Of a DNA stretch of 64,000 nucleotides, positions 63,147 through 64,000 are shown piece after piece (the stretch's first letter is position 1; every line of letters starts with the position of its first letter). The notes beneath the pieces were generated by a model. The model worked only from the letters and a program-made list of their open reading frames with translations, had not been told where the DNA came from and did no database searches. This stretch comes from Desulfosporosinus fructosivorans. GTDB taxonomy: Bacteria; Bacillota; Desulfitobacteriia; Desulfitobacteriales; Desulfitobacteriaceae. The stretch covers positions 62,001 through 126,000 of the forward strand of contig NZ_SPQQ01000002.1 of NCBI RefSeq assembly GCF_004766045.1, given 5' to 3'. The position numbers and the translations under genes are program-made.

Positions 63147-64000
63147 CTAAAAGGTGTTCTCTTGCCTATATTCTCCAAATACTTTCCTCAAGACATCGCA
63201 GATTTCACCCAATGTGGTGTACTCCCGGACACAATCCAGTAAATAGGGCATTAAGTTCTCCGTGCTTTTAGCGGCTTTTTCCAAGCGAATTAAGCCAGTC
63301 TCCACCTCTGCTTGATTTCTTTTCCGGTAAACTGCCGCTAATTTTTGCTTTTGTTCTTGCTCGACTTCAGGATTTAGCCTGAGTAATCCCTTCGGTGGAT
63401 CCTGCTTTGCCTGGAATTTGTTAATTCCGACAATAATTCTTTGTTGATTTTCGATCTCCATTTGATAACGATAGGCACTGGCTTGGATTTCCCTTTGTTG
63501 AAAACCAAGTTCGATTGCCCGGACGGCGCCTCCTAGTTCATCAATCTTATCTAGGTAGACCCAGACGGCCTTTTCAAGGTCCTCCGTCAACTTTTCTACA
63601 GCATAAGAACCGCCCAAGGGATCCACCGTATCCGTAACCCCAGTTTCGTAGGCAATCGTTTGTTGGGTTCGTAACGCGAGCAGCGCCGATTCTTGGCTAG
63701 GCAAAGCTAGTGCCTCATCCCAGGCGTTTGTATGCAGAGATTGGGTGCCACCGAGTACCGCACTCAGGGCCTGAAAGGCCACCCGCATAATATTCACCTC
63801 GGGTTGTTGAGCCGTTAAAGTGCAACCGGCCGTCTGAGTATGAAAACGTAGCATTAATGATTTAGGGTTCTCGGCTTTAAACCTAGTTTTCATGATCTTG
63901 GCCCACACTCGGCGAGCAGCTCTAAACTTGGCAATCTCCTCAAGGAAATTGGAGTGGGCATTAAAGAAAAAGGAGAGTCGGGGAGCAAAGCTATCAATTT
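63147..64000 (-). CDS. methylmalonyl-CoA mutase large subunit, partial
   Basis: The C-terminal 280 or so residues of the substrate-binding TIM-barrel subunit; the frame runs off the window end, so the start lies beyond it. Motifs: FAPRLSFFFNAHSNFLEEI, LRTQQTIAYETGVTDTVDPLGGSYAVE, EIQASAYRYQMEIENQQRIIVGINKF. Isomerises methylmalonyl-CoA and succinyl-CoA with the B12 subunit encoded next. Confidence 0.94.
   Translation of the reverse strand, partial: IDSFAPRLSFFFNAHSNFLEEIAKFRAARRVWAKIMKTRFKAENPKSLMLRFHTQTAGCTLTAQQPEVNIMRVAFQALSAVLGGTQSLHTNAWDEALALPSQESALLALRTQQTIAYETGVTDTVDPLGGSYAVEKLTEDLEKAVWVYLDKIDELGGAVRAIELGFQQREIQASAYRYQMEIENQQRIIVGINKFQAKQDPPKGLLRLNPEVEQEQKQKLAAVYRKRNQAEVETGLIRLEKAAKSTENLMPYLLDCVREYTTLGEICDVLRKVFGEYRQENTF

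Noticed and set aside
1-64000. CRISPR arrays, IS elements, prophage, tRNA or rRNA genes
   Set aside because: Looked for regularly spaced repeats, transposase or integrase motifs and cloverleaf-like sequences; none found. The only repeats are the intergenic ones listed.

Overview
This 64 kb window is a stretch of bacterial chromosome. Short intergenic gaps, strong AGGAGG-type ribosome sites, frequent GTG/TTG starts, intrinsic terminators with U-tracts, a proline T-box and a ykkC-type riboswitch all point to a Gram-positive, Clostridia-like Firmicute. The gene set (sodium-pumping methylmalonyl-CoA decarboxylase, split B12-dependent mutase, iron-sulfur amino-acid dehydrogenase, ferredoxin-type thioredoxin reductase candidate, clostridial short LeuC/LeuD) suggests an anaerobe of the Desulfosporosinus/Desulfitobacterium kind. 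That assignment is inference; no rRNA is present. I saw no tRNA, rRNA, IS element, phage gene or CRISPR array.

Layout. 1-6.5 kb (mostly plus): 3' end of a CBS-GGDEF protein, a chemoreceptor, two small metal-dependent phosphoesterases, an ArsC-like reductase and an L-2-hydroxyglutarate oxidase-like flavoprotein. 6.5-31 kb: an accessory patchwork containing a VanX-CapA fusion, a DUF401 transporter-like protein, a PAP2 phosphatase with an MGDG-synthase-like glycosyltransferase, two MFS exporters, an ECF sigma factor with a membrane RseB-like partner, a TipA-like MerR regulator, an internally shortened GlmL/MutL-like protein, lipoproteins, a MarR plus rifamycin-phosphotransferase-like pair, and lrgAB with a divergent LysR regulator.

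31-40 kb (minus): proA, then a proline-catabolism-type locus. Five overlapping genes encode FAD and Fe-S subunits of an amino-acid dehydrogenase. They are followed by delta-1-pyrroline-5-carboxylate dehydrogenase and preceded by a sigma-54 promoter, an upstream palindrome and a PAS-AAA-Fis activator. 40-43 kb: a ThiF/MoeB-like gene, proB and proC behind a T-box whose candidate specifier codon is CCC (Pro). 43-52 kb: a contiguous ilvE-ilvB-ilvN-ilvC-leuA-leuC-leuD-leuB operon behind a ykkC-subtype-2a-like (ppGpp) riboswitch and terminator; ilvD is not in the window. 52-55 kb (plus): divergent hom-thrB and two small unknown proteins.

55-64 kb (minus): a thioredoxin-reductase-like flavoprotein lacking the usual NADPH motifs, a D-aminoacylase-like amidohydrolase, and a methylmalonyl-CoA module (mutase large subunit, cut by the window edge; B12 subunit; epimerase; decarboxylase mmdA-D-C-B). 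This module can interconvert succinyl-CoA and propionyl-CoA with sodium translocation. Taken together, the right half is amino-acid synthesis, amino-acid oxidation and propionate metabolism, with at least three distinct regulatory logics: alarmone riboswitch, tRNA-sensing T-box and sigma-54 activation.
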